Below are positions 52,967 to 63,353 of a DNA stretch of 64,000 nt, one piece after another (the first letter of the stretch is position 1; each line of letters opens with the position of its first letter). Under the pieces are notes generated by a model, which saw nothing but the letters and a program-made list of their open reading frames with translations, made no database searches and was not told the DNA's origin. This DNA is from Desulfobulbus sp. Tol-SR (GTDB taxonomy: Bacteria > Desulfobacterota > Desulfobulbia > Desulfobulbales > Desulfocapsaceae): the NCBI GenBank assembly GCA_000769715.1, contig JROS01000028.1:62001-126000 (forward strand). The letters run 5' to 3'. A program made the translations under genes and the position numbers.

Positions 52967-53851
52967 TTAAAACGCAACCTCAATCTTCCGTTCCGCAAGG
53001 GCGGCATCCAGGATATTGAGACGATAGGCGAATTTCTTGATTATCCCCTTGACCCCGGTATTCACATAACGGCTGGAAATGGTGGCGCCGGTCAGGGCAT
53101 AGATATCGCGATCACCATATTTCGCCAGTATCTTCGCCGCGTCGGCCGCCTCGACATTGCCTTCCAGGGCCTGGTAATACTCATCGGGAAGCGGTTCCTT
53201 GACGACATCGAGGTCTTTCAACATCTCGAAGGTCTTGCCCTTGAACTGGTTTCTGAAATAATCCCGCTCAATTTCAGCCCCCAGCCCAGGGTCTTCTTCA
53301 TGCTCGAGGATCTCGAGACCGACAATGGTGAATTTCGGATCAACGGCCAGCATCACCCCGATGAAGGTCTTGAAACCGGTGAATTTGCCGTCGAGGAGAT
53401 ACGCCACCCGCTTGCCGTTGTCAGTCACGACAATCGTCTGGTCGGCAAATGTGACACCCTTGCCGGTGCCGGCAATCTCCTGCACGGCCTTATCCCGCAG
53501 ATCCTTTTCCAGCACGGCGGACTCTTCGATAGGTACCGGTTTGTTGTCGATGACCTTGCCCTCCATGTCGAGGGTGAGGAAGAAAAAACCCTCCTTGCCG
53601 GGCAGGAGATAGCCAATCGACTGGCTCTCCTTGTCCGTCACGATATAACGGTACACCTCGTGCAAGGCCATGTTGCCGGGTATCGGCTTGGCGGTGGAAT
53701 AACCAAGCAGGGAATAACGCACCTTCTGCTCATTGACATGTTCGTTGTGCTTCTTGGCCTTGTTGGTGATGATAAACGCCGATCCCATCACCGTAGCAGC
53801 CATGATACAGGTAATGGTCAATCGCAGTACGATAGTCAGGATATCCTTCAT
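52967..53851 (-). CDS. rnfG: Rnf complex subunit RnfG
   Basis: The 294-residue protein has an N-terminal anchor helix and a periplasmic domain. The flavinylation region is TGATISSRYVNTGVKGI (the Ser/Thr that binds FMN covalently is in the TGATxS motif). It is longer than E. coli RsxG (about 206) by inserts in the middle. GAE(I)ERDYFRNQFKGK is the family signature. The start overlaps rnfD by four bases (53848-53851). Confidence 0.94.
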   Translation of the reverse strand: MKDILTIVLRLTITCIMAATVMGSAFIITNKAKKHNEHVNEQKVRYSLLGYSTAKPIPGNMALHEVYRYIVTDKESQSIGYLLPGKEGFFFLTLDMEGKVIDNKPVPIEESAVLEKDLRDKAVQEIAGTGKGVTFADQTIVVTDNGKRVAYLLDGKFTGFKTFIGVMLAVDPKFTIVGLEILEHEEDPGLGAEIERDYFRNQFKGKTFEMLKDLDVVKEPLPDEYYQALEGNVEAADAAKILAKYGDRDIYALTGATISSRYVNTGVKGIIKKFAYRLNILDAALAERKIEVAF

Positions 53852-54861
53852 CGGCCACCTCCCAGAGGCGGCGCAAACCGCCGCGGCTTGAACCAGCCGT
53901 CAAGAACCGGACTCATCGTGTTCATGAGCAGAATGGCATAACATATTCCCTCGGGATACCCGCCCTTGAGCCGGATCATCACCGTCAGGGCCCCGATCCC
54001 GACACCGTAGACGAGTTGCGACACCTTGTTGCTGGGACAGGTCACATAGTCGTTGGCCATGAAGAAGGCGCCAAGCAGGACACCACCCGAGAGGACCGCC
54101 AGCAGCGGATCACCGCTGAAATAGGTATCGCCGCCAAAAATCCAGGAGAGCACTGCGACCGTCGCTACCACCGAAACCGGAATATGCCAGGTGATGTACC
54201 CTCGGTACAGCAGATAGAGCCCGCCGAGGAGAATGAGCAACCCGGAGGTCTCGCCGATGCAGCCGGGGCGCCAACCAAGGAAGAACGAGGAGTAGAGGCT
54301 GGAACCGGAACCGAACATCTGGGTGAAGGCCGCCATGCCCTGTTCCTTGATGACCGCCAGCGGCGTCGCGGTCGATACCGCATTGACCCCTTCGCCGAGA
54401 TAGGAGAAAACGGCCATATCCCTGAGGGGCGGCAGCCAGGCCGAGGTCATCGCCACCGGGAAGGTCGCCAGCAGGAAGGACCGGCCGAGCAGGGCGGGGT
54501 TGAAAATGTTGTAGCCGATGCCGCCCAGGACGTGCTTGCCGATGTAGATGGCCATGACGGCGCCGAGGATCGGCAGCGGCGGCGACACCCCCGGCGGGAT
54601 GACGAAGGCCAGCAGCATGCCGGTAATGACGGCGCTGCCGTCCCTGACGGTGACGCGTCGACCCAGCATCTTCTGGCTGGCGGCCTCGACCGCCACGCAA
54701 CTGGCGACCGACACGGCGGTGATGAGCAGGACCTGGATGCCGAAAACAAAAACCGAGAGGAGCAGCGGCGGTATCAGGCAGGCCACTACAGTCCACATGA
54801 TCTTTTCAACCGATTCAGGGCTCTTCACATGCGGAGAGATGGAAACCGTCCATTCTCTCAC
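53848..54861 (-). CDS. rnfD: Rnf complex subunit RnfD
   Basis: This 337-residue inner-membrane protein starts at GTG 54861 (MREWTVSISPHVKSPESVEKIMWTVVACLIPPL). GGIGYNIFNPALLGRSFLLATFPVAMTSAW and YLGEGVNAVSTATPLAVIKEQ hold the FMN-attachment Thr in the S(T)AT motif. SQLVYGVGIGALTVMIRLKGGYPEGICYAILLMNTMSPVLD is typical of the C-terminus. It is part of the ferredoxin:NAD oxidoreductase. A 122-base gap separates it from rnfC. Confidence 0.95.
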   Translation of the reverse strand: MREWTVSISPHVKSPESVEKIMWTVVACLIPPLLLSVFVFGIQVLLITAVSVASCVAVEAASQKMLGRRVTVRDGSAVITGMLLAFVIPPGVSPPLPILGAVMAIYIGKHVLGGIGYNIFNPALLGRSFLLATFPVAMTSAWLPPLRDMAVFSYLGEGVNAVSTATPLAVIKEQGMAAFTQMFGSGSSLYSSFFLGWRPGCIGETSGLLILLGGLYLLYRGYITWHIPVSVVATVAVLSWIFGGDTYFSGDPLLAVLSGGVLLGAFFMANDYVTCPSNKVSQLVYGVGIGALTVMIRLKGGYPEGICYAILLMNTMSPVLDGWFKPRRFAPPLGGGR

Positions 54862-54983
54862 TGTGGGAGATGACAGGTTTTCTGGTGCTTGCGGTTCGAT
54901 GGCGAATCTCCTTCAGAAACGTGGTTCAAACTGGGGGTCCCGGAAATCGTGAGCGGCCCGGCGACCTCATGACCCTTTGGCTC

Positions 54984-56303
54984 CTAGCGCTTGGCCTTCA
55001 TCTTGGCGAGGCGGACGAACTGCACGATCGGCCGTTTCGCCGGGCAGACATAGGCGCAGCTGCCGCACTCGAAACACTCGAATACGCCGAACTGGGCGGT
55101 ATCCTGCGCCCGGCCGGCCTCGACGTAGATCGCGATCTCCTTCGGTTCCAGACCCATCGGACAGGCATCGAGGCACCAGCCGCAACGGATGCACTGGGAA
55201 TGCGGGGTCGTGTCGATCTCGTCGGCGGCGAGAAACAGGACCGCCGAAGTCGTCTTGGTCACCGGGATATCGAGACTCGAGACGGCAAATCCCATCATCG
55301 GCCCACCCATCACGATCTTCGCCAACCCGGGTTTGAGGCCCCCGAGGTAGTTGACGATATCGGAGAGCTTCGTCCCCACCTTGACCAGCAGGTTGGCCGG
55401 ACGGCCGATACCCTTGCCGGCGATGGTCACCACCTTGTCATAGAGGGGCTTGCCGAGGACGACGGCATCACGGATCGCCCGGGCGGTCGAGACGTTCTGG
55501 ACCACCACACCGACCGCCGAGGGCAGGGCCATGGCCGGAACCTTGCGACCGGTGACGGCCTGGATGAGCTGCTTCTCCGATCCCTGGGGATACTTGACCT
55601 GCAAGGCCTTGACGGCCACCGAGAATTCGGCGGTGGAGCCGGCCCGGGCCGCCTCGGTCATGACCTGGATGGCGTCGGGCTTGTTGCTCTCGATCCCGAT
55701 CAGGCACTGCCTGATCCCGAGGATCTTGAGGATGATCTTCGCCCCCTCGACGATGTCGGCTGCATATTCCAGCATCTGGCGATGGTCGGAGGTGATGTAG
55801 GGTTCACATTCCGCCCCGTTGAGCAGCAGGGTGTCGATCGGATTGTCCGACGGCGGACTCAGTTTGACATGGGTCGGAAAGCCGGCCCCGCCGATGCCGA
55901 TGATGCCGGCATCCTTGACCATGTTCAACAGTTCCTTCGGTTCGTACGACTGCCAGTTCCGCGCCTGGTACTGTCGCGGCGCGGCCTCGTGGTTGACGGT
56001 GATGGTGATCGATGGCGCCGTGACCCGCATCGGGTGGGCCGAGGAACCCAGGTCCTTGACCTTCCCGGCCACCGGGGAGTGGAGCGGCACCCCCAGCCCC
56101 TTGGTCACCTCACCGATGATATCACCCTCGCCTACCTCGCCGCGCTTGACGACGGTCGGGGTACAGGGGGCGCCGATGTGCTGGCCGAGGATCAATTCCA
56201 GTTCGTCGGGAACCGGCATGCCTTCAATGCTGAGTCGGGAGGTCTGGGCCTTTGATTCCGGCGGATGCACACCACCTTTCGGGAATGTCAGTAAGGATGT
56301 CAT
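54984..56303 (-). CDS. rnfC: Rnf complex subunit RnfC
   Basis: The 439-residue peripheral subunit has GGVHPPESKAQTS near the N-terminus. The NADH/FMN-binding region GIIGIGGAGFPTHVKLSPP...LLLNGAECEPYITSDHRQML resembles Nqo1. Two 4Fe-4S clusters lie at the C-terminus (CIRCGWCLDACPMGLEP and CFECGSCAYVCPAKRP). It binds NAD(H) and gives or takes electrons. It heads the rnf operon, 102 bases after the dihydroorotate-dehydrogenase-like gene. Confidence 0.95.
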   Translation of the reverse strand: MTSLLTFPKGGVHPPESKAQTSRLSIEGMPVPDELELILGQHIGAPCTPTVVKRGEVGEGDIIGEVTKGLGVPLHSPVAGKVKDLGSSAHPMRVTAPSITITVNHEAAPRQYQARNWQSYEPKELLNMVKDAGIIGIGGAGFPTHVKLSPPSDNPIDTLLLNGAECEPYITSDHRQMLEYAADIVEGAKIILKILGIRQCLIGIESNKPDAIQVMTEAARAGSTAEFSVAVKALQVKYPQGSEKQLIQAVTGRKVPAMALPSAVGVVVQNVSTARAIRDAVVLGKPLYDKVVTIAGKGIGRPANLLVKVGTKLSDIVNYLGGLKPGLAKIVMGGPMMGFAVSSLDIPVTKTTSAVLFLAADEIDTTPHSQCIRCGWCLDACPMGLEPKEIAIYVEAGRAQDTAQFGVFECFECGSCAYVCPAKRPIVQFVRLAKMKAKR

Positions 56304-56405
56304 AGTATGGATTAGAACAGCTGGCTAAATGTATGCGGTACAGGATACCACGTGTTTCATCATGGACCGTACCGGGTTGGCTTCCTCTGGCCTGATAAGA
56401 AGCGA

Positions 56406-57389
56406 CTAGGCGATCCCACCATAGTACTTCATGAACTGAATGCGTTCGAATGCGGCCGGATTCTCCGCCTGCTCGTAACTCAGCTTACCCCTGAAGTCGG
56501 CGATGCAGTTGTACGACCTGGCCTCCATCCACCTGGTCAACCCGTCGAGCATGACGCCGATCTGCGCCGGACCATTTTTGTAGAGGGTTGAAACCACCTG
56601 CACCGCCGAGGCACCGACAAGAAGCTGCTTGATCAGCCCGGTGCTGTCATGGATACCGGTCGAGGCCACCAGATCCTTGTCAATCACCCCTGACAGCAGG
56701 GCAATCCAGCGCAGGGTGTCGGCACTGTCCTCGGGAGTGGTAAAGATTTCGGCCGACTTGACCCGCAATGTATCAATATCGACATCGGGGTTGAAAAAAC
56801 GGTTGAACAGCACGAATCCACCGACTTTCTGCTTCCAGCTCAGCCTGGTGATCAGGTTGGCCAGGGAGGAAGAGTACTTGCTGATCTTGAGGGCGATGGG
56901 GATCGAGACCTGGGCGGCGATCTTGTCGAAGATACCGGTATAGAGGTCCTCGTGCTCCTGGCTGGTCAGCCGGGGGTTGCTCGGCAGCAGCGAGATGTTC
57001 AGCTCGAGGGCATCGGCACCGGCCTGTTCGACCGATCTGGCGAAAGAAACCCATTCATCGCCGCTGACACAGTTGATGCTGGCTATAACCGGGATATCGA
57101 CTGTATTCTTGACCTCGGAGATGAGCGTGATATACTCCTGCACCGCATTTCCCCGGGTATAGGCGCGAACATAATCCACTGCCTCGGGATAGTCGGTATA
57201 ATAGCTCTCCAGATTGCTTTTCAGCTCGGCCTGGATCTGTTCTTCGAAAAGTGACTTCAAGACCACGGCGGCGGCATTGTTCTCTGCCAGTTCCCTGATC
57301 TTGGCAGACGAGTGCGTCAACCCGCAACTCCCGACAATGATGGGGTTCTTCAACTGCAGCCCGAGGTAATTCACCGAAAGATCTTTCAT
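56406..57389 (-). CDS. Dihydroorotate dehydrogenase-like flavoprotein
   Basis: The 327-residue TIM-barrel protein follows the class 1 DHOD pattern: LSVNYLGLQLKNPIIVGSCGLTHS, IPVIASINCVSGDEW, ADALELNISLLPSNP and IPIALKISKYSSSL. A phosphate-binding GASAVQVVSTLYKNG follows. The usual catalytic Cys/Ser loop is ELNISLLPSNPR, which differs from true PyrD, so pyrimidine synthesis is uncertain. It lies upstream of rnfC in the same direction and may share its transcript; no pyrK is near. Confidence 0.85.
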   Translation of the reverse strand: MKDLSVNYLGLQLKNPIIVGSCGLTHSSAKIRELAENNAAAVVLKSLFEEQIQAELKSNLESYYTDYPEAVDYVRAYTRGNAVQEYITLISEVKNTVDIPVIASINCVSGDEWVSFARSVEQAGADALELNISLLPSNPRLTSQEHEDLYTGIFDKIAAQVSIPIALKISKYSSSLANLITRLSWKQKVGGFVLFNRFFNPDVDIDTLRVKSAEIFTTPEDSADTLRWIALLSGVIDKDLVASTGIHDSTGLIKQLLVGASAVQVVSTLYKNGPAQIGVMLDGLTRWMEARSYNCIADFRGKLSYEQAENPAAFERIQFMKYYGGIA

Positions 57390-57746
57390 ATTCTCTCACT
57401 CGCTGTCAGGATTCCAGCAATTCCCTTTGAATTTACGCAATTTTTTCCGGCAGAACGAACACCTGGAAAGAAGCCGAGGCCAATGTGCATACTGTTCAAA
57501 CTTATTTGCGTAACAAAATCATCCTTAAAAGGCAAGAATTTTTCGTTGCCGGCCAAATTTCGCCAAAACTGCAGTGTACCCCGGAAAATTATGGCACCGC
57601 AACAGGATTTTGCCCCCTTAACCGGCGCCAGCCACCCACCGACAGCTGGCAACCGTTGTGCAAACAGTGCATAACTTCGCCATCGAACACGTTTTACCGT
57701 CCTATTTCACTCTTTGTTAAAATAGATTCCGGGATACCGTTGTGCA
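57390..57746. other. Divergent region between the DHOD-like and DMT genes
   Basis: These 357 bases are AT-richer than their surroundings. They contain TTACGCAA (57432) and its inverted copy TTGCGTAA (57507), and several GTGCA repeats. TTTACC (57693) and TAAAAT (57718) might be part of a promoter for the DMT gene, but the 19-base spacing is long. Confidence 0.45.
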
Positions 57747-58643
57747 ATGACGCCAAACCATTCATTCCTTCGCCATTCTGAAATTCTCCAGGTCCTCCTC
57801 GGGGCCTTTCTCATCAGTTTCTCGGGGGTCTGGGTCAAATTGGCCGACGTCCCGCCGACGGCCTCGGCCTTCTACCGGGTCTTCCTGGGGTTTATTTTCC
57901 TTCTTATCGCCTGCCTGTGGCGCCGCGACTTCATGAAACCGACCGCCGGCCGGCTGTCGCTGATCGCGCTGTGCGGACTGTTCTTTGCCCTCGACCTGTT
58001 CTGCTGGCACGCCAGCATCCGCTACATCGGTCCGGGACTCGCCACCATCCTCGGCAATTTCCAGGTATTCATCCTGGCGATGACCGGGATCCTGCTCTAC
58101 GGTGAGCGCATCCGCCCCCGGTTTCTGCTGGCCATCCCCCTCGCCCTGTCCGGCCTCTTTCTGGTGGTCGGCATCAGCTGGAATGCCCTCTCCGCCGATT
58201 ACCGGACCGGCGTCTATCTGGGTCTGGCGACGGCGGTCTGCTACAGCGGCTTTCTCCTCACCCTGCGCAAGATCCAGGCCGACGGCCGGAGCTATTCCTT
58301 TTTCTTCGCCCTGATGCTGATCTCCCTCAGCTGTTCGGTCTTTCTCGGGGCCAGGATGATCATCGCCGGCGACTCGTTCGCCATCCCCGACCTCGGAAGC
58401 CTGGTCTCCCTGATCAACCTCGGCCTGTTCAGCCAGACCATCGGCTGGGCCCTGATCGCCAACGCCATGCCGAAGATCCGGGCCTCCTTCACCGGCCTGA
58501 TCCTCCTGGTCCAGCCTTCGCTGGCCTTTGTCTGGGACGTGCTGTTTTTCCGCCGCCCGACCGATCTGCTCAACTGGACCGGGGTGATCATCACCCTCAC
58601 CGCCATCTACCTGGGACTGACCGGCAGCCGGGGCAAAGAGTAA
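57747..58643 (+). CDS. EamA-type DMT family transporter
   Basis: The 298-residue inner-membrane protein has ten helices in two repeats. LGAFLISFSGVWVKLADVPPTASAFYRVFLGFIFLL is the N-terminal motif. WALIANAMPKIRASFTGLILLVQPSLAFVWDVLFFRRPTDLLNWTGVIITLTAIYLG is the C-terminal end. It is divergent from the DHOD-like gene. The substrate is not known; amino acids or metabolites are likely. Confidence 0.9.
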   Translation: MTPNHSFLRHSEILQVLLGAFLISFSGVWVKLADVPPTASAFYRVFLGFIFLLIACLWRRDFMKPTAGRLSLIALCGLFFALDLFCWHASIRYIGPGLATILGNFQVFILAMTGILLYGERIRPRFLLAIPLALSGLFLVVGISWNALSADYRTGVYLGLATAVCYSGFLLTLRKIQADGRSYSFFFALMLISLSCSVFLGARMIIAGDSFAIPDLGSLVSLINLGLFSQTIGWALIANAMPKIRASFTGLILLVQPSLAFVWDVLFFRRPTDLLNWTGVIITLTAIYLGLTGSRGKE

Positions 58644-58731
58644 CCCAAATCCGTTGCCAACCTCGCATCCCACCATTATAGTGCGACGAGATCAAATCAA
58701 CCGCTGCCCGGGCAGCAATACCAGACTGAGC

Positions 58732-59091
58732 ATGATGGATACGAAAGTACTCGACTACAGGGAAGCGCCCTCACACCAATTCGATTCCGACACGGTCAGG
58801 GGGGTTACGGGAAGGGTGGTGATCGGCAAGGACGACCACGCCGACCACTTCTGCATGCGTGTATTCACCGTCGCTCCGGGCGGATTTACCCCCCGTCATT
58901 CCCACGCCTGGGAGCACGAGGTCTTCATTCACTCGGGAAAAGGTCAGGTCTTCCGCGATGGTGAGTGGCAGACCGTCACCAGCGGCACCGTGGTCTTCAT
59001 CCCCGGCGGCGAGGCCCATCAGTTCATGAACGCCGGCGGCGAGGACTTCGTCTTCATCTGCCTCATTCCCTCCGGCGTTTCGGAGATCTGA
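58732..59091 (+). CDS. Cupin-domain protein
   Basis: The 119-residue single-domain cupin has both metal motifs. GGFTPRHSHAWEHEVFIHSGKGQVF supplies His, His, Glu. PGGEAHQFMNAGGEDFVFI supplies the last His. The start is ATG 58732 or 58735; an upstream in-frame extension lacks cupin character. Small cupins of this kind bind a metal and act as sensors or enzymes; the role here is unknown. Confidence 0.88.
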   Translation: MMDTKVLDYREAPSHQFDSDTVRGVTGRVVIGKDDHADHFCMRVFTVAPGGFTPRHSHAWEHEVFIHSGKGQVFRDGEWQTVTSGTVVFIPGGEAHQFMNAGGEDFVFICLIPSGVSEI

Positions 59092-59114
59092 CAGAAGTTT
59101 TCCTCGCTTGATCG

Positions 59115-59154
59115 GGCTGCTCCCGCGGGAATACGATTTCGCCCGGGAGCAGCC
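59115..59154. terminator. Hairpin between convergent cupin and htpX genes
   Basis: GGCTGCTCCCG (59115-59125) pairs exactly with 59144-59154 over an 18-base loop, in the 71-base gap between two converging stops. There is no long T run, so I give moderate confidence. Confidence 0.5.
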
Positions 59155-59162
59155 GTTGCCCA

Positions 59163-60026
59163 TTAACCCCGCTGCAGGGCGGCGATCCGCTCCTCGAGCG
59201 GCGGATGGCTCCGCAGCAGGCTGGCAAGCCCGCCCTCCTTGGGCCGGATGCCGAAGGCCGCCACCTGATCCGGCAGATGGGACGGTTCGTGGTGCGCCTG
59301 CAGGCGGCGCAGGGCGGCGATCATCTTTTCCCGGCCGACCAGGTAGGCGGCGCCGCTGTCAGCCCGGTATTCCCGCTTCCGGGAAAACCACATGACGATG
59401 ATGCTGGCGAAAAGTCCAAAGACGATCTCGAGTACGATCGTCACCGCCATGTAGCCGAGAAAGCCCAACCCTCCGCCCTCTTCGTCCCGGCTCAGGAACG
59501 TGTTGATAACCTGGGCGGCGACCCGGGAGAGAAAGATGACGAAGGTGTTCAGCACCCCCTGGATGAGGGCCATCGTCACCATATCGCCGCCGGCCACGTG
59601 GCTCACCTCATGGGCCAGCACCGCCTCCGCCTCGTCCCGCGTCATATTCTGCAGCAGGCCGGTGCTGACGGCGACCAGGGCATCGTCCTTTCTCATCCCG
59701 GTGGCAAAGGCGTTGATGTCCGGTGAATCGTAGATGGCGACCTCGGGCATGCCGATTTCCGCCGCCTGGGCCTGACGCCGGACGGTATCGACCAGCCACT
59801 GTTCACTGGCGCTCCGCGGCTGTTCGATGACATAGGCCCCGGTCGATTTTTTGGCGATCCATTTGGACATCGCCAGCGAGATGAACGAGCCGCCCATGCC
59901 GAACAGCCCGGCCATGACCAGCAGCCCCATGGTGCTGCGCGAGTCGAGACCGAGTATCGACATGATGATACCGAGCAGCACCAGAATTGCCAGGTTTGTC
60001 GCCAGATACAGGCCAATCCGCATCAT
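59163..60026 (-). CDS. htpX: Membrane zinc metalloprotease HtpX
   Basis: The 287-residue M48B protein starts at 60026 after AAGGAGG. Two N-terminal membrane helices (about residues 5-55) come first, then the zinc motif HEVSH (His139, Glu140, His143). Two more helices and the third ligand in [21 protein letters not shown] follow, with the C-terminal [12 protein letters not shown]. HtpX degrades misfolded membrane proteins. Length is as expected. Confidence 0.96.
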   Translation of the reverse strand: MMRIGLYLATNLAILVLLGIIMSILGLDSRSTMGLLVMAGLFGMGGSFISLAMSKWIAKKSTGAYVIEQPRSASEQWLVDTVRRQAQAAEIGMPEVAIYDSPDINAFATGMRKDDALVAVSTGLLQNMTRDEAEAVLAHEVSHVAGGDMVTMALIQGVLNTFVIFLSRVAAQVINTFLSRDEEGGGLGFLGYMAVTIVLEIVFGLFASIIVMWFSRKREYRADSGAAYLVGREKMIAALRRLQAHHEPSHLPDQVAAFGIRPKEGGLASLLRSHPPLEERIAALQRG

Positions 60027-60268
60027 TGCATTCCTCCTTGAAGCCATCGGTTCGAGTTCTGCGAGCGCCAGCCGGAACCGGCAGAACCGCTCTTGATCAC
60101 ATGGAAGTATATAATAAACATCGACTTTGCCAAGACAAGCGAAACTGGAGTAAAATAGCGATAGCCAGGTCGGACGGCACTCCGCCGCCGTGAACCGGAA
60201 TAGCGGCAACTCCCCTTCCTTTGCCACTCCCTTGTCAAAATGGTCTCTTACTTGCAAAACGTTTGCGC

Positions 60269-62063
60269 ATGAACCGTCTCCCACTGACACACGCCGCAAT
60301 CTGGGCGCTGATCCTCCTGATCACCCATCTCCTGCCGACCCCGACGATCGGCGGATCTGAAAAAAAGACGGTCCTGTATCTCAATTCCTACCACCACGGC
60401 TACCAGTGGTCCGATTCGATCTTCGAGGGCATCCGGTCACGGCTCCACGAAAGTTCGTATACCATCGATCTGCAGGTCGAATATCTCGATGCGAAGAAAT
60501 ACAATACGCCGCCGGTGATCGAAGGGCTGTTCGAGGTCTTCAGGAAAAAATTCACCCATGAACGCTTCGATGTCGTCATCGTCTCGGACGATGACGCCTT
60601 CAATTTCGCCCTCCGTTTTCGCGACGCCCTCTTTCCCGGCGTTCCCATCGTCTTCTGCGGCGTCAACGACCTCGATCCGCAGGCCGTCGCCAGGGGAAAT
60701 CTCACCGGCGTCGTCGAGAGCTTCGACCTGATCGGCACCCTCGCTGTCGCCCTGATGCTCCACCCGGAAAAACGGCGGATGATCGTCATCGGCGATGAAT
60801 CGACGACCGGCCGGGCCATCAAAAAGCAGATCGAAGGGTTCCTCGCCGGCGTCCCGGCCGAGTCCATCCCGATCGCCGTCGAACCGGCCGGATCGTATCG
60901 CTTCGATTATCAGGTCATGCGCCGGCTCAACATCCCCGACAACCTGCTGCCCTCCGGCAGCACCCTGATCAACGCCCCCAAGGCCTTCTACGAACTGCCG
61001 AAGGAGTTGTTCTGGACCATCATCACCAGCCTCCTGCTGCTGCTCGTGACCCTGATTTTCCTGGTCCTGACCATGCTCGAACGCCGGCATGTCGAACGGC
61101 GGATCAAGGATCAGCTGACCTTCCAGGAGACCCTGATGGATACCAACCCGCAGCTGGTCTCGTGGAAGGATCTGAATTTCCGCTATCTCGGCGCCAACCG
61201 GACCTTCGCCGCCTTCTTCGGCCTGAACCCCCAATTCGGACGCCACCCTCGCCGACCCGACCCAGATCTACCAGGTGGCGATGAACCTCTGCACCAACGC
61301 CTTCCACGCCCTGCGGGCGACCGGCGGCACCCTGGACATCCGCCTCGAAGACATCCGCCTCGACAAAGAGGAGGCCGGAGGCTTGTACCTCGAGGCCGGC
61401 GACTATCCGCAGCTGACCGTGGCCGATGACGGACCGGGTATCGCCCCGTCGATCATCGACAAGATCTTCGACCCCTTCTTCACCACCAAGGACAAAACGG
61501 AGGGCACGGGACTCGGTCTGGCCGTGGTCCATGGAGTGGTCAGGGCCCACAAGAGCGGGTTGCGGGTCGACAGCCGCGAGGGGCAGGGCACGACCTTCAG
61601 GCTCTATTTCCCGAAGGTCGACTCCAACGTTGAAGGCCGGGAGGCTGCGGTCGCCTTCAGCACCGGCAGGAGCGGAAACATCCTCTTTGTCGAGGATGAT
61701 GTGGATCAGCTCCACACCACGCCGAGAATTCTCGAAAATGCCGGTTACTCGGTCACCGCCACCGGACAGCCGCAGGAGGCCATCGCGCTGGTAGCCGCAA
61801 CACCGCGGCGCTTCGAACTCCTGATCACCGATTTCGACATGCCGGGCATGAACGGCATCGAGATGACCAGGCGGTTGCACAGCCTCAATCCGGGCATGGC
61901 TACGATCCTCATCTCCGGCCGGGAAGACGCGATCGGTGCGGCCCGAGCGGTCCCGGCGATCGCCCGGGTGCTGATCAAACCCTATGACACCGGTGAGTTG
62001 CTGTTCACCATCCACACCATTCTGAGCAAAGACGCGAACCATGGCCAACATACTGATCATTGA
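60269..62063 (+). pseudogene. Hybrid sensor histidine kinase with internal out-of-frame deletion
   Basis: Frame 1 of the gene starts at 60269. It has a signal segment, a periplasmic binding-protein-like sensor (VLYLNSYHHGYQWSDSIFEGIRSRL, PGVPIVFCGVNDLDPQAV, about residues 33-250), a membrane helix (near 270) and the start of a PAS domain (LMDTNPQLVSWKDLNFRYLGANRTFAAFFGL). At about 61235-61239 the family pattern jumps into another frame: DATLADPTQIYQVAMNLCTNAFHAL, the HATPase, with [10 protein letters not shown] and [12 protein letters not shown] receiver domain follows (NILFVEDDVDQL, DFDMPGMNG). The end of PAS and the whole His-containing dimerisation domain are missing. Reading on in the first frame gives a nonsense tail to 61429. 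As written it cannot work as a kinase. Confidence 0.82.
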
Positions 62064-63298
62064 CGACGACCTGGATATCTGCGAGACATTGACCAGCCTC
62101 GCGACCAGGCTGTCGCACCGCTGTCATTCCGTCCACTCCCTGGCCGCCGCCCGTCTCGCCATCCGGCAGACGCCTTTCGACATCGTCTTTCTCGATGTCC
62201 GCCTGCCGGACGGAGACCGAGCCCCTCAATACCGGCAAGGTCATCGGTACCGGTCCGCGGATGAAGGCCTGCTTCGAGCTGATGGCCCAGGCCGCCCGCT
62301 CCGATTCGACGCTGCTGATAACCGGCGAGACCGGCACCGGCAAGGAACTGTGTGCCCGAACCATCCATGAAAACAGCCGCCGCGCCGGCGGCAGGTTCGT
62401 CTTCGTCGACTGCGGCTCCCTCACCGAATCCCTCGTCGAGTCGACCCTCTTCGGCCACCGCAAAGGGGCCTTCACCGGGGCCCAGGACAGCCGCATCGGC
62501 CTGATCAAGCTGGCCGACAACGGCACTCTGTTTCTCGACGAGATCGGCGAAATGCCACTGTCGATTCAGAAAGCCTTCCCCCGCGTCCTGCAGGAGAGGA
62601 CCTTCCGGGCAGTGGGCGACACCCTGGAGCAGACCAGCAATTTTCGGCTGATTACCGCCACCAACCGCAACCTCGACGAGATGGTCGAGAACCACGAGTT
62701 CCGCAGCGACCTGCTGTTCCGCATCACCACGATGCGCCTGCCGCTGCCGCCGCTGAAGCAGCGGCCCGAAGATATCCGGGCGCTGGCCCAGTTCAAGGCG
62801 ACCCAGCTCTGCCTCCAGTACGGCATGCCCGAAAAGACCCTTGACGAGGATTTCCTGCTGACCCTGGAACGCTACGGATGGCCGGGCAACGTCAGGGAAC
62901 TGTTCAACATCATCGAACGATCGATCATTACCGCCGGCTCCGAGAAAAAGCTCTTCGCGATGCACCTGCCCCGCCAACTGCGCATCCAGGTGGCCAAGGA
63001 ACAGATCAGGCAGATGACCGGCTCCCAGGTCCTGGCTGAAGGCAGCGAGGGGGAGTCGGACGACGAAGTCCGAATAATCGGACAGGAGATCTTCCAGGAC
63101 ATCTTCGATCGCCCCCTGCCCACGCTCAAGGCCTTCAAGGCCACATCCGAGAAGATCTACCTGGGCGAGCTGATCCGTCAGTGCAACGGTGATATTTCCC
63201 GCATCCTCACAATTTCCGGACTGTCCCGCTCTCATTTCTACGCCCTGCTGAAGAAAAACGATCTTTCGATCCAGACCGAGCAGCCTCGGCCAGGGTAA
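62041..63298 (+). pseudogene. Sigma-54 response regulator with internal out-of-frame deletion in receiver domain
   Basis: ATG 62041 opens a receiver domain (NILIIDDDLDICETLTSLATRL, FDIVFLDVRLPDG with the phosphate Asp). At about 62211 the frame changes. The second half of the receiver (with the conserved Thr and Lys) is lost. The text resumes as ETEPLNTGKVIGTGPRMKACFELMAQAARSDSTLLITGETGTGKELCAR, followed by GHRKGAFTGA (the sigma-54 contact loop), RSDLLFRI and RYGWPGNVRELFNIIE. The C-terminal Fis-type helix-turn-helix is CNGDISRILTISGLSRSHFYALLK. If translation began inside (ATG 62195), an unregulated AAA+ activator of about 367 residues could be made. It overlaps the kinase by 23 bases. Confidence 0.82.
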
Positions 63299-63335
63299 CC
63301 ATATCCCCGCAGCACCACCCTCTCACCCAAAAGTC

Positions 63336-63353
63336 TGTCCGTTTTTTCAGACA
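63336..63353. promoter_or_regulatory. Probable upstream activator site
   Basis: TGTCCG, six T, CAGACA: an inverted repeat with one mismatch, 190 bases before the sigma-54 promoter. Position and form suit the binding site of a Fis-type sigma-54 activator, most simply the one encoded at 62041-63298. Confidence 0.55.

Noticed and set aside
43161-58643. Three DMT permeases as a recent duplication
   Set aside because: Their sequences differ throughout and their neighbours are unrelated, so they are separate family members.
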